Assembly: GCA_002331485.1 (NCBI GenBank)
Contig: DCYS01000001.1
Span: forward strand, 1 to 21,196
Direction: 5' to 3'
DNA: 21,196 nt
Source of the DNA: Flavobacteriales bacterium UBA2104
GTDB taxonomy: Bacteria; Bacteroidota; Bacteroidia; Flavobacteriales_D; Crocinitomicaceae
The translations under genes and the position numbers were made by a program. Shown here one piece after another: positions 14,859-21,196 of this stretch. Position 1 is the stretch's first letter. The number at the start of each line of letters is the position of its first letter. The notes under the pieces were generated by a model. That model ran no database searches, was not told the origin of the DNA, and saw only the letters and a list, made by a program, of their open reading frames with translations.

Positions 14859-16118
14859 TTAGCCTAACTTTTGGTTCGAGTCTTGTTCTTTAGAACTTAA
14901 GTTGGTGTTGTATCTTTTATTTAAAACATCCATATCGGCACTTACTTTATGCTCCATTACCTGGGCATAAATTTGAGTTGTGGCCAGCTTGGTATGTCCT
15001 AATAATTTTGAAACGGTTTCAATAGGAACGCCATTGGATAAAGTTACGGTTGTTGCAAAGGTATGTCTTGCAATGTGCATGGTTAACTTTTTTGTTATAC
15101 CACATACATCTGCTATTTCCTTCAGATAAGCATTCATCTTTTGATTGGATTTTACCGGAAGTAATTTTCCTTTTAATTCGCAAAAGGGATGTTCTTTGTA
15201 TTTTTCAAGGATTTCCAATGCAGGTTGAAGCAATGGAACATTTGAAGCAGTCCCTGTCTTCTTTCTGTTGGTGTAGACCCATAGCTCACCGTTAATACCA
15301 CGAATTAAGTCTTGTGGGGTAAGTTTCTCTACATCTACAAATGCGTAGCCTGTATAGCAACAGAATAAGAATATATCGCGCACTTCTTCCAAACGTTGGA
15401 TGGCAAATTCTTTTTCGGCTATTATTTGTAATTCTTCTTCTGTTAGTATCTGCCTATTTACTTTCTTATTGGAGCATTTGAAGCTTGCAAATGGATTCTT
15501 GGCCAACCAATCATTGGCTACTGCCATATTGATTACTTTTTTAAGGTTACGGATATATTTCATGGTGGTGTTGTGACCGATGTTTTGGTCAACTTTAAGG
15601 AAATACTCGAAATCAACAATGAATTTATGATCAAGCTCACGGAGGAATAAATCTGAACGCTTATATTGTTTCTTCAAATAAAGTTTAAGCTTTTTAAGTA
15701 CTGTTTCAAACTTTGTATGGGTAGCTTTTACTACATCTATACCAATTAATTCTTTCATTTGATTGTTGTGATATTCAAATGTATCAATTAGGCTTCTTTC
15801 TTCTTCAGTTATTCCTAGGTAGCTGTTTTTAATAGTATCGGCTGTAATAAACTCGTCCTTTGCTTCTAACAAATTGAAATGTCGGTGTAGTTCGTTTCTT
15901 ACTTTATTGAGATAGCTATTTAGGATCCTCGCTTCTTGTGCGTTTCCTTTTGCTGTTCCGGAAGAGGAATTCCATTTGCTTGGGTCTATTGAGCGTTTTA
16001 CAGAGAACTGTGCTCGTTTACCGTTTATTGTTATTCTACAATAAATAGGTGCCTTGTCATTTCTCATTTTGGCTTTGAAAAGCCAAAATAAAATTGTGAA
16101 TGTTTGATTTGTTTTCAT
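14859..16118 (-). CDS. Tyrosine recombinase (integrase), Bacteroidota conjugative-transposon type
   Basis: The 419-residue site-specific recombinase has an arm-binding domain (about 1-95, with RITINGKRAQFSVKRSIDPSKWN), a SAM-like core-binding domain (about 110-205) and a catalytic domain (about 222-390). Visible catalytic residues are His348-x-x-Arg351, His375 in KLLGHTKLATT and the nucleophile Tyr384, with a beta-hairpin Lys near 286. The first arginine of the RHRY tetrad is absent: TGYAF puts Ala259 where XerC/D have TGLR. Integrases of the CTnDOT type are known to lack this Arg. The start codon faces the tRNA-Asp gene across a repeat-rich 263-bp space, the usual place for att and arm sites. 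The gene looks full-length and intact. Confidence 0.93.
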   Translation of the reverse strand: MKTNQTFTILFWLFKAKMRNDKAPIYCRITINGKRAQFSVKRSIDPSKWNSSSGTAKGNAQEARILNSYLNKVRNELHRHFNLLEAKDEFITADTIKNSYLGITEEERSLIDTFEYHNNQMKELIGIDVVKATHTKFETVLKKLKLYLKKQYKRSDLFLRELDHKFIVDFEYFLKVDQNIGHNTTMKYIRNLKKVINMAVANDWLAKNPFASFKCSNKKVNRQILTEEELQIIAEKEFAIQRLEEVRDIFLFCCYTGYAFVDVEKLTPQDLIRGINGELWVYTNRKKTGTASNVPLLQPALEILEKYKEHPFCELKGKLLPVKSNQKMNAYLKEIADVCGITKKLTMHIARHTFATTVTLSNGVPIETVSKLLGHTKLATTQIYAQVMEHKVSADMDVLNKRYNTNLSSKEQDSNQKLG

Positions 16119-16322
16119 GCTTTTTAAGTTTTTGGTAACCGATAAAAATTAATTTTCGCTATCAAAATCCATTAAAAGTGCACAAACTAACTTCTTGAAT
16201 CGCCCTATTAATAGGTGATTCGGAATAATTCGGTTACCTTTTTCAAAGGTAATTCGGAGGTAACCGAATAGGTAACCAACTTGGGTGTTATTTATTGAAT
16301 GTTTTTGTTAGGGGTAATAATG
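16119..16322. other. Repeat-rich integrase upstream region, candidate att/arm-site cluster
   Basis: No convincing gene is present. GGTAACC occurs at 16134-16140, 16259-16265 and 16271-16277, and inverted (GGTTACC) at 16232-16238. The sites at 16228-16239 and 16258-16269 form a perfect 12-bp inverted repeat, ATTCGGTTACCT / AGGTAACCGAAT, and the last two GGTAACC units are 12 bp apart, about one helical turn. A perfect 12-bp palindrome, CCTATTAATAGG, lies at 16204-16215, and a half-site matching the 13974-13986 element lies at 16276-16288. This density beside an integrase start suits integrase arm sites, directionality-factor sites and a crossover site. The exact crossover cannot be fixed because the opposite end of the element is outside the window. 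Confidence 0.5.
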
Positions 16323-16357
16323 AAAAAGCCCTTAAAACGTGCGTTTCAAGGGCTTTT
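16323..16357 (-). terminator. Rho-independent terminator of tRNA-Asp
   Basis: Read on the minus strand, AAAAGCCCTTGAAACG-CAC-GTTTTAAGGGCTTTTT forms a long hairpin with a T-rich end, starting about 25 nt past the tRNA 3' end. The A-rich opposite flank means it may also stop plus-strand transcription. Its integrity suggests that the element did not insert into the tRNA 3' end itself. Confidence 0.8.
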
Positions 16358-16381
16358 GATTTGTTTTGTATTTCTACAAAG

Positions 16382-16455
16382 CGGTCTGGACGGGACTCGA
16401 ACCCGCGACCCCCTGCGTGACAGGCAGGTATTCTAACCAACTGAACTACCAGACC
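16382..16455 (-). tRNA. tRNA-Asp (GTC)
   Basis: The minus strand begins GGTCTGGTAGTTCAGTTGG and folds as a complete cloverleaf. The acceptor stem GGTCTGG pairs with CCAGACC, the D-arm has GTTCAGTTGGTTAGAAT, and the anticodon stem-loop CCTGC-CTGTCAC-GCAGG carries anticodon GTC (Asp). The T-arm contains GGGTTCGAGTCCC. The discriminator base is G at 16382, and CCA is not encoded. It marks the chromosomal side of the element boundary. Confidence 0.95.
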
Positions 16456-16665
16456 AAAATAAACTTATGATGTTGACAACAGTCAACGACAACCGAAGTT
16501 GCTTTATTTTGTATTGTTCATTTTTCGACTTTAAGTACCTCACCGTTGTGAAGCGAGTGCAAATATAGGGGCATTTTTTAAATTCACAATAGTTGAGAAT
16601 AAAAAAAATCATTTTTTTTTAATGTATTCATGGCTACTGTATAGAACAGTCTGAAAACCTTAGCC

Positions 16666-17904
16666 TTAACGATCCAGGTGACTAAAAGTAAAGGAGTACT
16701 TGGTTTTCGGTGTTGATTCAAAGTACATTTCCCCTTCTAACTGACTCGTCAATGAAGAAATCAATTCAATACCAAATGATTTATTGCCTTGCCTTGTTTT
16801 CCATACCCCGTTATCCTCATAGGTAAATTTATACTGTCCATCACTCAAATGTTCAAGCACTATATTAATTTCCGGTTTATCTACATTTTCAAATGCATGC
16901 TTCAACGAGTTAGAGAAAAGTTCGTTAAAAATTAAGGCTAATGGAACTATAGATTTAAGACCTACTCTATTCACATTTAGATCAAAATTAAGATCTACAA
17001 CAACGTCCGTTTGATATGAATCGAGTAAATCCTTAGAAAGACCGATAAAATAATCCTTTAAGTTAATTCTGGACAACTCTTCAGACTGATACATTTTCTC
17101 ATGTATCAAAGACATTGTCATCACCCTATTAATACTATCCTTAAACTTTTCTGCTTCGTCCTCACTCTCTGTTTCGTACATCTGTAATCGAAGGAGACTA
17201 GTGATAACCTGCAAATTGTTCTTAACTCGATGATGAATTTCTTTTAACATCGTTGTTTTTTCTTCCTCCCTAAGTAAAGCCATTTTATTTTGCTCCTTGA
17301 GCTCATCATTTTTAGCTTTCAAAAGTTGATCTGATGATTTACTTCCTCTTAAGATTGTGAATATTATAAATCCAAGTAAGAGAAGGGCGAAAGCAGCCTC
17401 ATAATAGGCTGAAATATATGTCTCTGTACTCAGATTATCAACGATCTCCATATGGCGCGGAAATACGAATTGTAGATAGTAAAGGTATCCTGCTAACGAG
17501 AAAATAAGAAATATAATACCCCATTTTACTCCAATGATGTACATAACCAAAATATTCAGTAGCATGATCCAGAAAGGAGCTCCAACATGCATTGTCCCAT
17601 CATTAAAATTAAGGTTCCCGTAGATCAAGAAAAAGAGAACAATAAAGTAAAACTTCGCAGCTACATCAAACCTTCCCGTGAACTTTATTATAAATAAAGT
17701 TGTCAGTCCAAAAATTAAATTTCCAAGAGAAGGCACAAAAACAGGATACGTTTGGATAATGATTGACACAATTGTTGCGACAAATCCCATTAAAGTAACC
17801 GCAAATGCTAAATTGAATAACAGAGTTAATCTTGACTGATCATGTATAGACTTTAATCCACTAATACACTCCCCAATAAAAAAAGCTTTAACACTCCTGT
17901 ACAT
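16666..17904 (-). CDS. Membrane sensor histidine kinase, HisKA_2 type
   Basis: The 412-residue protein has six or so N-terminal membrane helices (about residues 25-186) with no large extracytoplasmic sensor domain. A short coiled coil (about 190-218) leads to the HisKA_2 phosphoacceptor segment EIHHRVKNNLQVITSLL (His224/His225 in HHRVKNN). The HATPase domain follows, with N-box ALIFNELFSNSLKHAF (about 318-333) and FGIELISSLTSQLEG near the end. The G1 box reads YEDNGVWKT where DNGxG is usual, so the second Gly is replaced by Trp, which could weaken nucleotide binding. No response regulator lies beside it, so it is an orphan kinase. The gap 16456-16665 on its 3' side holds the tRNA upstream region and an A8/T10 tract, with no gene seen. 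Confidence 0.88.
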   Translation of the reverse strand: MYRSVKAFFIGECISGLKSIHDQSRLTLLFNLAFAVTLMGFVATIVSIIIQTYPVFVPSLGNLIFGLTTLFIIKFTGRFDVAAKFYFIVLFFLIYGNLNFNDGTMHVGAPFWIMLLNILVMYIIGVKWGIIFLIFSLAGYLYYLQFVFPRHMEIVDNLSTETYISAYYEAAFALLLLGFIIFTILRGSKSSDQLLKAKNDELKEQNKMALLREEEKTTMLKEIHHRVKNNLQVITSLLRLQMYETESEDEAEKFKDSINRVMTMSLIHEKMYQSEELSRINLKDYFIGLSKDLLDSYQTDVVVDLNFDLNVNRVGLKSIVPLALIFNELFSNSLKHAFENVDKPEINIVLEHLSDGQYKFTYEDNGVWKTRQGNKSFGIELISSLTSQLEGEMYFESTPKTKYSFTFSHLDR

Positions 17905-18124
17905 GGGATAAAGATAGCGTAATCTTCGTTTATCAACGCTTCAAAAAGCTAACCACAATCTAAGTAACTGAAAATCATAATGAAAGATTAAAAAGTTAGT
18001 TTATGAACGAATATTAGCGTAAATCTTCATATTTCTAAAAAACGAAATAGAATTTTTTCATTCAACAACCTAATCACTCAACATATAATTTTATAAATTA
18101 GTAGTAATCAACAATTTATAAATA

Positions 18125-18772
18125 ATGAAATCATATACACTTTTAACTATTTTGATCCTTCTGTGTTCAACACTTTTATTTAGTGTAAATATTGAGCCAG
18201 AACAGAACTCCTCAATTGATTCTGTTCAAATAGGAGAACAAATCTGGATGAAAAAGAACTTAAATGTTTCGAAATTCAGAAATGGGGATAATATTCCGGA
18301 AGCACAATCTAAAGAGGAATGGATAAAGGCATCAGAAGAGGGTAAACCGGCTTGGTGCTATTATAAAAACATCAAAACAAATGGTGATAAATATGGTAAA
18401 TTATATAATTGGTTCGCTGTAATTGATGAGCGAGGTCTAGCTCCAGAAGGCTGGCATATCCCTTCAGACAAGGAGTGGACAGAACTAGAAGTGTATTTGG
18501 GAGAAGATGCTGGATACAAGCTTAAGAGTACAGAAAATTGGAATGAAGGTCGAAATGGCTCAAATTCAAGTGGTTTCTCGGGACTACCTGCGGGGTATAG
18601 AGGCCTTTATGATGATTTCGATGGATTAGGAGATACTGGATACTGGTGGTCTTCCACTGATTTCCTAGGAGAACCGGGTTGGCATCGAAACCTAAGCCTA
18701 TTCAAAAAAGGAATATTACGGGCTTTGAGCGATAAGGGCGACGGTTGGTCAGTTCGATGCGTAAAGAACTAA
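18125..18772 (+). CDS. FISUMP-domain secreted protein
   Basis: This is the only plus-strand gene in the window. The 215-residue protein has a signal peptide (about residues 1-20) and then a complete FISUMP domain (Fibrobacter succinogenes major paralogous domain; TIGR02145). Its hallmarks are present in order: IGEQIWMKKNLNVSKFRNGD (about 37-56), GKLYNWFAV, LAPEGWHIPSDKEWTELE, GYKLKST, SGFSGLPAGYRG, YWWSSTDF and a final GWSVRCVKN. The domain is frequent in surface and secreted proteins of Bacteroidota and Fibrobacterota, and its function is unknown. The 220-bp divergent gap to the kinase (17905-18124) is AT-rich with no obvious consensus promoter. A strong hairpin ends the gene. Confidence 0.9.
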   Translation: MKSYTLLTILILLCSTLLFSVNIEPEQNSSIDSVQIGEQIWMKKNLNVSKFRNGDNIPEAQSKEEWIKASEEGKPAWCYYKNIKTNGDKYGKLYNWFAVIDERGLAPEGWHIPSDKEWTELEVYLGEDAGYKLKSTENWNEGRNGSNSSGFSGLPAGYRGLYDDFDGLGDTGYWWSSTDFLGEPGWHRNLSLFKKGILRALSDKGDGWSVRCVKN

Positions 18773-18782
18773 GGACGACAAT

Positions 18783-18833
18783 TTCCATAGAAAAACCGGG
18801 ATAAAATAAATTTATTCCGGTTTTTCTATGGAA
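18783..18833. terminator. Bidirectional hairpin terminator between convergent genes
   Basis: Arms at 18783-18805 and 18811-18833 pair over 23 bp with one mismatch (a G-T pair); the core is CCATAGAAAAACCGG and its complement, with loop ATAAA. The descending arm carries a T5 run on each strand. It stands 11 bp past the FISUMP stop codon and 16 bp from the stop of the minus-strand DUF4834-like gene, so it can end transcription from both sides. Confidence 0.88.
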
Positions 18834-18848
18834 TTTTATTTCTATTAA

Positions 18849-19097
18849 TCAGTCATCAACCTCCTCATAATCGACATCCTCTGCATCCCGATAACGGTCA
18901 ACGACTTTTACCCTGCCCTTTTCTTTTTCACTCTCCTCTTTCGCTTTTCGGAATTGATCGTTATTCTGATTAAATCGTCTTTGTTCATCCATATTTCGTT
19001 TCGCGATCATCAGTTTACCAATAAAGCGAACAATTACAAAGACGGCAATAATGATCAATATCATTCGTACCGTTCCGGTAAGACTTAACAATATCAT
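18849..19097 (-). CDS. Small DUF4834-like membrane protein
   Basis: The 82-residue protein has one N-terminal membrane helix (about residues 10-31, VRMILIIIAVFVIVRFIGKL). A highly charged cytoplasmic region follows, with an amphipathic segment (KRNMDEQRRFNQNN...), and an acidic tail ending DAEDVDYEEVDD. This layout, including the xVDYEEV ending, matches the Bacteroidota DUF4834 family, of unknown function. The ATG overlaps the carB stop codon (ATGA at 19097-19094), so the genes are translationally coupled and this start is supported over the internal ATG at codon 12. Confidence 0.75.
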   Translation of the reverse strand: MILLSLTGTVRMILIIIAVFVIVRFIGKLMIAKRNMDEQRRFNQNNDQFRKAKEESEKEKGRVKVVDRYRDAEDVDYEEVDD

Positions 19098-21196
19098 CGC
19101 GACAAGTATAAGTTTCTTTCAGAGAAAATCTTCGTGAAGAAAGGATCTTTCAAGTCTTTAATAAAACGTATAGCCTCACCAGTCGACTTCATCTCAGGCC
19201 CTAGTTCTTTATTCACATTCGGGAATTTATTAAACGAGAATACCGGAATCTTGATAGCATATCCTTCTTTTCTAGGGCTGAAATCAAAATCTGTAACCCT
19301 CTTCTCACCTAACATTACTTTTGTTGCGTAATTCACGTAAGGCTCCTTATACGCTTTTGCTATGAAAGGAACCGTTCGTGATGCTCTTGGGTTTGCTTCG
19401 ATCACATAAACTTTATTGTCTTTAATTGCGAACTGAATATTCAATAAACCAACAGTTTCAAGAGCTACGGCAATCTTCTTGGTAATGTCTTCAATTTGCT
19501 GCATAACGAGATCTCCTAAGTTATATGGAGGAAGGACAGCGTATGAATCACCAGAGTGAATTCCTGCAGGCTCAATGTGCTGCATTACTCCAATTATATA
19601 TACATTCTCTCCGTCACAAATTGCATCAGCTTCAGCCTCGATAGCACCTCCTAAGAAATGGTCTAAGAGAATCTGATTATCTGGCATATCTCTTAAAATA
19701 TCGACCACGTGATGTTCTAGTTCCTCCTTATTGATCACAATCTTCATTTTCTGACCTCCTAAGACATAGGATGGACGAACTAATAAAGGGAAACCTAAAT
19801 CTTCTGATAATTCTAATGCTTGCTCAGCACTTTCTACTACTCCAAATTTTGGATATGGCACATCGTTTTCCTGAAGTAATTTGGAGAAACTACCTCGGTC
19901 CTCTGCAAGATCAAGGGCTTTATAACTAGTTCCCATTATCTTGATACCATAGCGCTCAAGCTTCTCTGCCAACTTCAGAGCAGTCTGACCTCCAAGCTGA
20001 ACTATTACTCCTTCTGGATTCTCATGGCGTATAATATCATAAATATGCTCCCAGAATACTGGCTCAAAATATAACTTATCAGCCGTATCGAAATCAGTGG
20101 ATACTGTTTCTGGATTACAGTTAATCATTACTGTCTCATATCCGCATTCTTTAGCCGCTAGAACACCATGAACACAGGAGTAATCAAACTCAATCCCTTG
20201 ACCAATTCGATTTGGACCTGAACCAAGTACAACTATCTTCTTCTTATCAGTTACGACACTTTCATTCTCCTCTTCAAAGGTTGAATAGTAATAAGGTGTT
20301 TGAGCTTCAAACTCCGCTGCACATGTATCAACTAATTTATACACTCGCTTGATTCCATGCTCCTCACGTTTATTATAAACTTCAGATTCTAGACATCGAA
20401 CAAGGTGAGCGATCTGTCTATCCGCATAACCTTTTTGTTTCGCTTCAAAGAATAGATCTTTTGGAAGACTTTCTATGGTATGCTTTTCAATTTTACGTTC
20501 CAATTTGATCAATTCCTCGATCTGCTTTAAGAACCAGATATCAATTTTCGTCTTTTCTGTAATACGCTTGAAAGGTATTCCCAGTTTGATCGCATCGTAA
20601 ATATGAAATAGTCGATTCCAACTAGGATTTTCTAAACTATGTAATATTTCATCCTGATTGGTCAACTCTTTTCCATCAGCACCTAAACCGTTCCTGTTGA
20701 TCTCAAGAGATTGACAGGCCTTTTGCAGAGCTTCCTGAAATGATCGACCGATTCCCATAACTTCCCCAACTGACTTCATTTGAAGTCCCAGCTGACGATC
20801 TGCTCCCTGGAATTTATTAAAGTTCCAACGAGGTATTTTAACGATCACATAATCAAGTGTTGGCTCAAATAATGCAGAAGTCGTTTTAGTGATCTGATTA
20901 TCTAATTCGTCTAAAGTGTAACCGATCGCAAGTTTTGCAGCAATCTTGGCAATAGGATAACCAGTTGCCTTAGATGCCAAAGCAGAAGATCTTGAAACAC
21001 GTGGATTGATCTCAATTGCAATGATCTCTTCTTTATCGTCTGGAGAAACTGCAAACTGAACATTACATCCACCTGCAAAGTTACCTACAGAGCGCATCAT
21101 CTTAATCGCCATATCCCTCATCTTCTGGAATGTCGTATCTGACAAAGTCATTGCAGGAGCAACTGTGATCGAATCTCCTGTATGAATTCCCATAGG
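19094..21196 (-). CDS. carB: Carbamoyl-phosphate synthase large subunit, C-terminal about 700 residues (5' end off right edge)
   Basis: CarB makes carbamoyl phosphate from bicarbonate, ATP and glutamine-derived ammonia for pyrimidine and arginine synthesis. The visible part opens in PMGIHTGDSITVAPA and contains the end of the first ATP-grasp half (EINPRVSRSSALASKATGYP), the linker region, then the complete second half starting VVLGSGPNRIGQGIEFDYSC and including NCNPETVSTDFDTAD, GGQTALKLAEKLE and VIEANPRASRTVPFIAKAY. It ends 20 or so residues after MKSTGEAIRFIKDL. The C-terminal allosteric (MGS-like) domain of about 130 residues found in E. coli CarB is missing, as in shorter CarBs annotated in Bacteroidota. 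The frame is open to the window edge, so the true start is outside. Confidence 0.95.
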   Translation of the reverse strand, partial: PMGIHTGDSITVAPAMTLSDTTFQKMRDMAIKMMRSVGNFAGGCNVQFAVSPDDKEEIIAIEINPRVSRSSALASKATGYPIAKIAAKLAIGYTLDELDNQITKTTSALFEPTLDYVIVKIPRWNFNKFQGADRQLGLQMKSVGEVMGIGRSFQEALQKACQSLEINRNGLGADGKELTNQDEILHSLENPSWNRLFHIYDAIKLGIPFKRITEKTKIDIWFLKQIEELIKLERKIEKHTIESLPKDLFFEAKQKGYADRQIAHLVRCLESEVYNKREEHGIKRVYKLVDTCAAEFEAQTPYYYSTFEEENESVVTDKKKIVVLGSGPNRIGQGIEFDYSCVHGVLAAKECGYETVMINCNPETVSTDFDTADKLYFEPVFWEHIYDIIRHENPEGVIVQLGGQTALKLAEKLERYGIKIMGTSYKALDLAEDRGSFSKLLQENDVPYPKFGVVESAEQALELSEDLGFPLLVRPSYVLGGQKMKIVINKEELEHHVVDILRDMPDNQILLDHFLGGAIEAEADAICDGENVYIIGVMQHIEPAGIHSGDSYAVLPPYNLGDLVMQQIEDITKKIAVALETVGLLNIQFAIKDNKVYVIEANPRASRTVPFIAKAYKEPYVNYATKVMLGEKRVTDFDFSPRKEGYAIKIPVFSFNKFPNVNKELGPEMKSTGEAIRFIKDLKDPFFTKIFSERNLYLSR

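Larger units (their letters stand above)
1..16300. mobile_element. Integrase-proximal part of an integrative element with metal-efflux cargo
   Basis: A tyrosine recombinase, an RteC-family protein, an excisionase-like HTH protein and a DnaC-like ATPase sit between a tRNA-Asp gene and a long codirectional metal-efflux operon. This is the usual order at one end of Bacteroidota integrative or conjugative elements. The right boundary falls between the integrase start at 16118 and the tRNA terminator at 16323; I placed it near 16300 only because of the repeats there. The left boundary is outside the window. No relaxase, coupling protein or Tra genes are visible, so whether it is conjugative, mobilisable or decayed cannot be said. 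The assignment is inference from gene content. Confidence 0.6.

Noticed and set aside
16456..16500. tRNA-Asp promoter with TTGAC and TTATTTTG
   Set aside because: The -7-like element overlaps the mature tRNA 5' end, leaving no room for a transcription start; the true promoter must lie further upstream.
16600..16650. Terminator of the histidine kinase
   Set aside because: There is only a 5-bp ACTGT/ACAGT stem well before an A8/T10 tract; too weak to call.
1..21196. CRISPR array, rRNA genes, riboswitches, toxin-antitoxin or phage-defence genes
   Set aside because: I looked for regularly spaced repeats, rRNA and known riboswitch cores, and defence-type domains; none could be supported.

Overview
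The window looks like a low-GC member of the Bacteroidota, most likely Flavobacteriales. The reasons are a type IX secretion C-terminal domain, families largely confined to that phylum (RteC, HYC_CC_PP, FISUMP, DUF4834, DUF3347), AT-rich A-tract leaders in place of Shine-Dalgarno sites, and a CarB without the C-terminal allosteric domain. I cannot name a genus.

Positions 1 to about 16,300 read as the integrase-proximal end of an integrative element carrying a copper/silver-type efflux operon, with every gene on the minus strand. The mobility module comes first in transcription order: tyrosine recombinase (16118), RteC-family protein (14817), small excisionase-like HTH protein (13907), a HTH/replication-like protein (13632) and a DnaC-like ATPase (12915). 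A cargo operon follows: HYC_CC_PP protein, CusA-type RND pump, CusC-type outer-membrane channel, a scar holding a deleted copper P-type ATPase, CusB-type adaptor with HMBD and DUF3347 domains, a secreted M43 metalloprotease, a periplasmic HMA protein, a 41-residue Cys-Cys membrane microprotein, a DUF3347 lipoprotein, a CxxCH haem-binding-domain protein, and the start of a second lipoprotein cut by the left edge. The last two lipoprotein genes share a 103-bp nearly identical direct repeat. The left end of the element, any conjugation genes and any metal-sensing regulator lie outside the window.

Positions 16119 to 16381 are the non-coding junction. They hold a cluster of GGTAACC repeats and dyads (candidate integrase or excisionase sites) and an intact terminator for tRNA-Asp(GTC).

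From 16382 to the right end the DNA looks chromosomal: tRNA-Asp, an orphan HisKA_2-type sensor kinase, a FISUMP secreted protein on the plus strand, a strong bidirectional hairpin, a small DUF4834-like membrane protein, and most of carB running off the right edge.

Functionally, the pump (CusA), adaptor (CusB) and channel (CusC) would export Cu(I)/Ag(I) across the envelope. The free DUF3347 lipoproteins, HMA protein, HYC_CC_PP protein and Cys-Cys microprotein are probable metal-handling accessories. The P-type ATPase that often accompanies such operons is present only as a non-functional remnant.
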